Below are positions 21,920 through 23,445 of a DNA stretch of 23,445 nucleotides, one piece after another. The stretch is from positions 1 to 23,445 of the forward strand of contig CALCHI010000100.1 of the NCBI GenBank assembly GCA_937901285.1. The letters are read 5' to 3'. Every line of letters begins with the position of its first letter. Within the stretch, counting starts at the first letter, position 1. The translations under genes were made by a program, and so were the position numbers. Source of the stretch: UBA8437 sp003445035. Lineage in GTDB: Bacteria; Planctomycetota; Planctomycetia; Planctomycetales; Planctomycetaceae. The notes below the pieces were generated by a model. It was not told the DNA's origin. It searched no databases and saw nothing but the letters and a program-made list of their open reading frames with translations.

Positions 21920-22972
21920 TCACTCCAGCCCAAGAATCCTTCGGTTCACCCCGACGTCACCCGATTCGCCTCCGGCGAAGTCGTCGAAGGCCACATCGGT
22001 CGTCTCGATGATGTGCCGAGAGATGAATTCGGCACCCTCACGAGCCCCCTGTTCAGGGCTCTTCACCGCACATTCCCACTCCAGCACGGCCCAGCCATCA
22101 AAACCGGCTTCGGTCAGCAACGTGAAGACCTGGCCGAAATCGACCTGGCCGTCACCGAGAGAGCGAAACCGTCCCGCACGATCGGTCCACGGCTGGTATC
22201 CCCCGTAGACACCGACTCGCCCCGACGGCCGGAACTCGGCGTCCTTGACGTGAAAACCCTCAATCCGCTCGCCGAAGATACGAATGAACTCCAGGTAATC
22301 CAATTGCTGCAGCAGGAAGTGGCTGGGATCGTAGTTGATGCAGGCCGCGGGGTGATCGTCGACCTTGTCGAGAAACATCTCGAACGTCGCACCGTCGAAG
22401 AGATCCGACCCGGGGTGCAGTTCGAAGGTGATCGTCACCCCGTTGTCGGCCGCCTCGTCCAGCAGGGGCCGCCATCGTGCGGCCAGCTCGCTGAACGCTT
22501 CGTCGATGATCCCCTCGGGCCGCTGCGGCCAGGGATAGACCATCTGCCAGGCGAACCCGCCCGAAAGAACCGGGACACTGGGGGTCCCCATGTGTGCCGA
22601 CGCGGTGATCAATTTCCGGATCTGGTCCGAAGCCCAGGCGGTCCGCTCGCTTCCATCCAGGCCGGCCGGGTGAAACGCAGAGAACATCTCCTCGTAGGAA
22701 GGGTGTACGGCCAGCACCTGCCCCTGCAGATAACCGGTCAACTCGGTGACCTCCAGTCCCAGTTCGGCCAACCGCCCGGTGTAGTCCTCGCAGTACGTCG
22801 CTGATTCGGCTGCCTGGTCCAGGTCGATGGTTCGAGGATCCCAGCCCGGAATCTGCACCCCCCGGTACCCCAGGTCGGCGAACCATCCCGCGATCGATTC
22901 CAGCGAGTTGAACGGTGGTTCGTCACGAAGGAACTGTGCCAGGAAGACGGCCGGCCCCTTGATACTGCTCAT
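21920..22972 (-). CDS. Sugar phosphate isomerase/epimerase-family TIM barrel
   Basis: The ATG at 22972 has GAGGA 8 bases upstream and gives 350 residues. The frame remains open for 23 more codons, which look like leader sequence. There is no signal peptide. The protein fits the xylose-isomerase-like (AP_endonuc_2) TIM-barrel family. Strands carry the expected metal-site residues: Glu184 in ITFELHPGS, Asp215 and His218 in NYDPSHF, His241 in GFHVKDAEF and Glu298 or Glu300 in AVLEWE. These enzymes isomerise or epimerise sugars or sugar derivatives, often myo-inositol or keto-sugar intermediates, using a divalent metal. The inserted segment HPAGLDGSERTAWASD (101-116) and the GGFAWQMVYPWPQRPEG stretch are typical of planctomycete members. 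The substrate is unknown; the context suggests glycan catabolism. Confidence 0.9.
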   Translation of the reverse strand: MSSIKGPAVFLAQFLRDEPPFNSLESIAGWFADLGYRGVQIPGWDPRTIDLDQAAESATYCEDYTGRLAELGLEVTELTGYLQGQVLAVHPSYEEMFSAFHPAGLDGSERTAWASDQIRKLITASAHMGTPSVPVLSGGFAWQMVYPWPQRPEGIIDEAFSELAARWRPLLDEAADNGVTITFELHPGSDLFDGATFEMFLDKVDDHPAACINYDPSHFLLQQLDYLEFIRIFGERIEGFHVKDAEFRPSGRVGVYGGYQPWTDRAGRFRSLGDGQVDFGQVFTLLTEAGFDGWAVLEWECAVKSPEQGAREGAEFISRHIIETTDVAFDDFAGGESGDVGVNRRILGLE

Positions 22973-22980
22973 GCCAAAGA

Positions 22981-22985
22981 TCCTC
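22981..22985 (-). promoter_or_regulatory. Ribosome-binding site deciding the 22972 start
   Basis: GAGGA on the minus strand lies 8 bases before the ATG at 22972. This start fits the family N terminus better than the longer open frame. Confidence 0.5.
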
Positions 22986-23156
22986 GGTGCGCCGTACCGT
23001 GGCTGGTGATTCGTACCGACGGAAACCCGCCAGCCCTTCACGTGGCAGACTCGGGACTGGAGTTCTCAAAGTCAACCGGACCCACGATGGCTGGAAGACG
23101 TCACGACGTGTGGATAGGTTGCGAGGTGGCATGGAGAGAACTTGGCCAATCCGACC

Positions 23157-23160
23157 GGAG
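23157..23160 (+). promoter_or_regulatory. Ribosome-binding site deciding the 23167 start
   Basis: GGAG directly abuts an ATG at 23161 but lies 6 bases before the in-frame ATG at 23167, so the second ATG is the more likely start. Confidence 0.5.
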
Positions 23161-23166
23161 ATGATC

Positions 23167-23445
23167 ATGACACGAATCCAGGCGACGGTGCTCACCCTGC
23201 TGGTGTGTGGCGTCACGAACGCAGCGGAACCGATCCAGATCGGATCCCGACTCGAATTGATGATCGATGATCATCTGATCGCTTCGACCAGGGGCCGCAT
23301 CGGGCTGCAGATGCACAGGCCCGTCCGTCGCAACATTGCGTTGGTCACCGACAACAAGTGGGAAGGCAACGCGTGCACCTACACGTCGGTATTCCAGGAC
23401 GGAGACCGCTACCGCATGTACTTCGGATCTCTGCATTACGAGATG
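23167..23445 (+). CDS. Exported GH43/GH32-like five-bladed propeller protein (N-terminal part)
   Basis: The gene runs off the right edge of the window; 93 codons are visible. A signal peptide (MTRIQATVLTLLVCGVTNA) is followed by the start of a planctomycete propeller family. LELMIDDHLIAST corresponds to the family's LFVDDFLI opening. MHRPVRRNIALVTDNKWEGN corresponds to its LH-P--REVVL--D-PWEG segment. FQDGDRYRMYFGS is the first RMYF blade strand. Such proteins are often annotated as glycosyl-hydrolase-like, usually without a tested activity. The first visible Asp, in the IDD of the opening strand, is a possible active-site residue. The gene is divergent from the sugar isomerase gene across a 194-base gap that holds an ACGTC-AC-GACGT inverted repeat at 23098-23109. 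Confidence 0.8.
   Translation, partial: MTRIQATVLTLLVCGVTNAAEPIQIGSRLELMIDDHLIASTRGRIGLQMHRPVRRNIALVTDNKWEGNACTYTSVFQDGDRYRMYFGSLHYEM

Noticed and set aside
1..23445. CRISPR arrays, insertion sequences, integrases, attachment sites and phage genes
   Set aside because: I looked for regularly spaced direct repeats, transposase or integrase motifs and terminal inverted repeats; the only tandem repeat is the coding Lys/Ala one.

Overview
The window is GC-rich chromosomal DNA that looks like a member of the Planctomycetota. The best evidence is the pairing of a DUF1587/DUF1595/DUF1592/DUF1588/DUF1585 di-haem lipoprotein (14391-18167) with a DUF1552 (HXXSHH) protein (12905-14245). Almost every other gene encodes an exported enzyme-like or beta-propeller protein of types common in that phylum. 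I see no rRNA, tRNA, CRISPR array, insertion sequence or phage gene. The genus cannot be told from the sequence alone.

Layout. 1-4758 (minus strand): an alpha/beta-hydrolase esterase, a sialidase-like protein, a Tat-exported Kelch propeller and the start of an unknown exported protein. The last three overlap or nearly touch, so they look like one operon. 4969-5355 (plus): a RidA-like protein, which shares its stop tetranucleotide with the convergent gene. 5352-8350 (minus): a secreted family-10-like glycosidase and an exported epoxide-hydrolase-like protein. 8796-10334 (plus): a DEAD-box RNA helicase fused to a C-terminal cold-shock domain, with a forced TTG start. 10343-11557 (minus): a second sialidase-like protein. 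11713-12876 (plus): a DAO-family FAD oxidoreductase, divergent from it. 12905-20867 (minus): four genes in a row, namely an NHL-like propeller with a Lys/Ala pentapeptide tail, a five-bladed GH43-type propeller without a signal peptide, the di-haem DUF1592 lipoprotein and the DUF1552 protein. 21143-21886 (plus): a DUF3592 membrane protein. 21920-22972 (minus): a sugar isomerase/epimerase TIM barrel. 23167-23445 (plus): the start of an exported five-bladed propeller.

How it may work together. Sialidase-like proteins, an acetylesterase-like hydrolase, a family-10-like glycosidase, GH43-type propellers and a sugar isomerase suggest an accessory region for breaking down complex, probably acetylated, glycans outside the cytoplasm. 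DUF1592/DUF1552 pairs have no established role, but they are abundant in planctomycete genomes. Six of the seventeen genes encode beta-propellers. The most unusual points are the helicase/cold-shock fusion, the 18 consecutive Lys-led pentapeptides on an exported propeller, the loss of the Arg105 equivalent in the RidA-like protein, an Ala in place of the last His of the HXXSHH motif, and the first sialidase-like protein lacking the usual acid/base Asp segment. Functions assigned from folds are family-level inferences.
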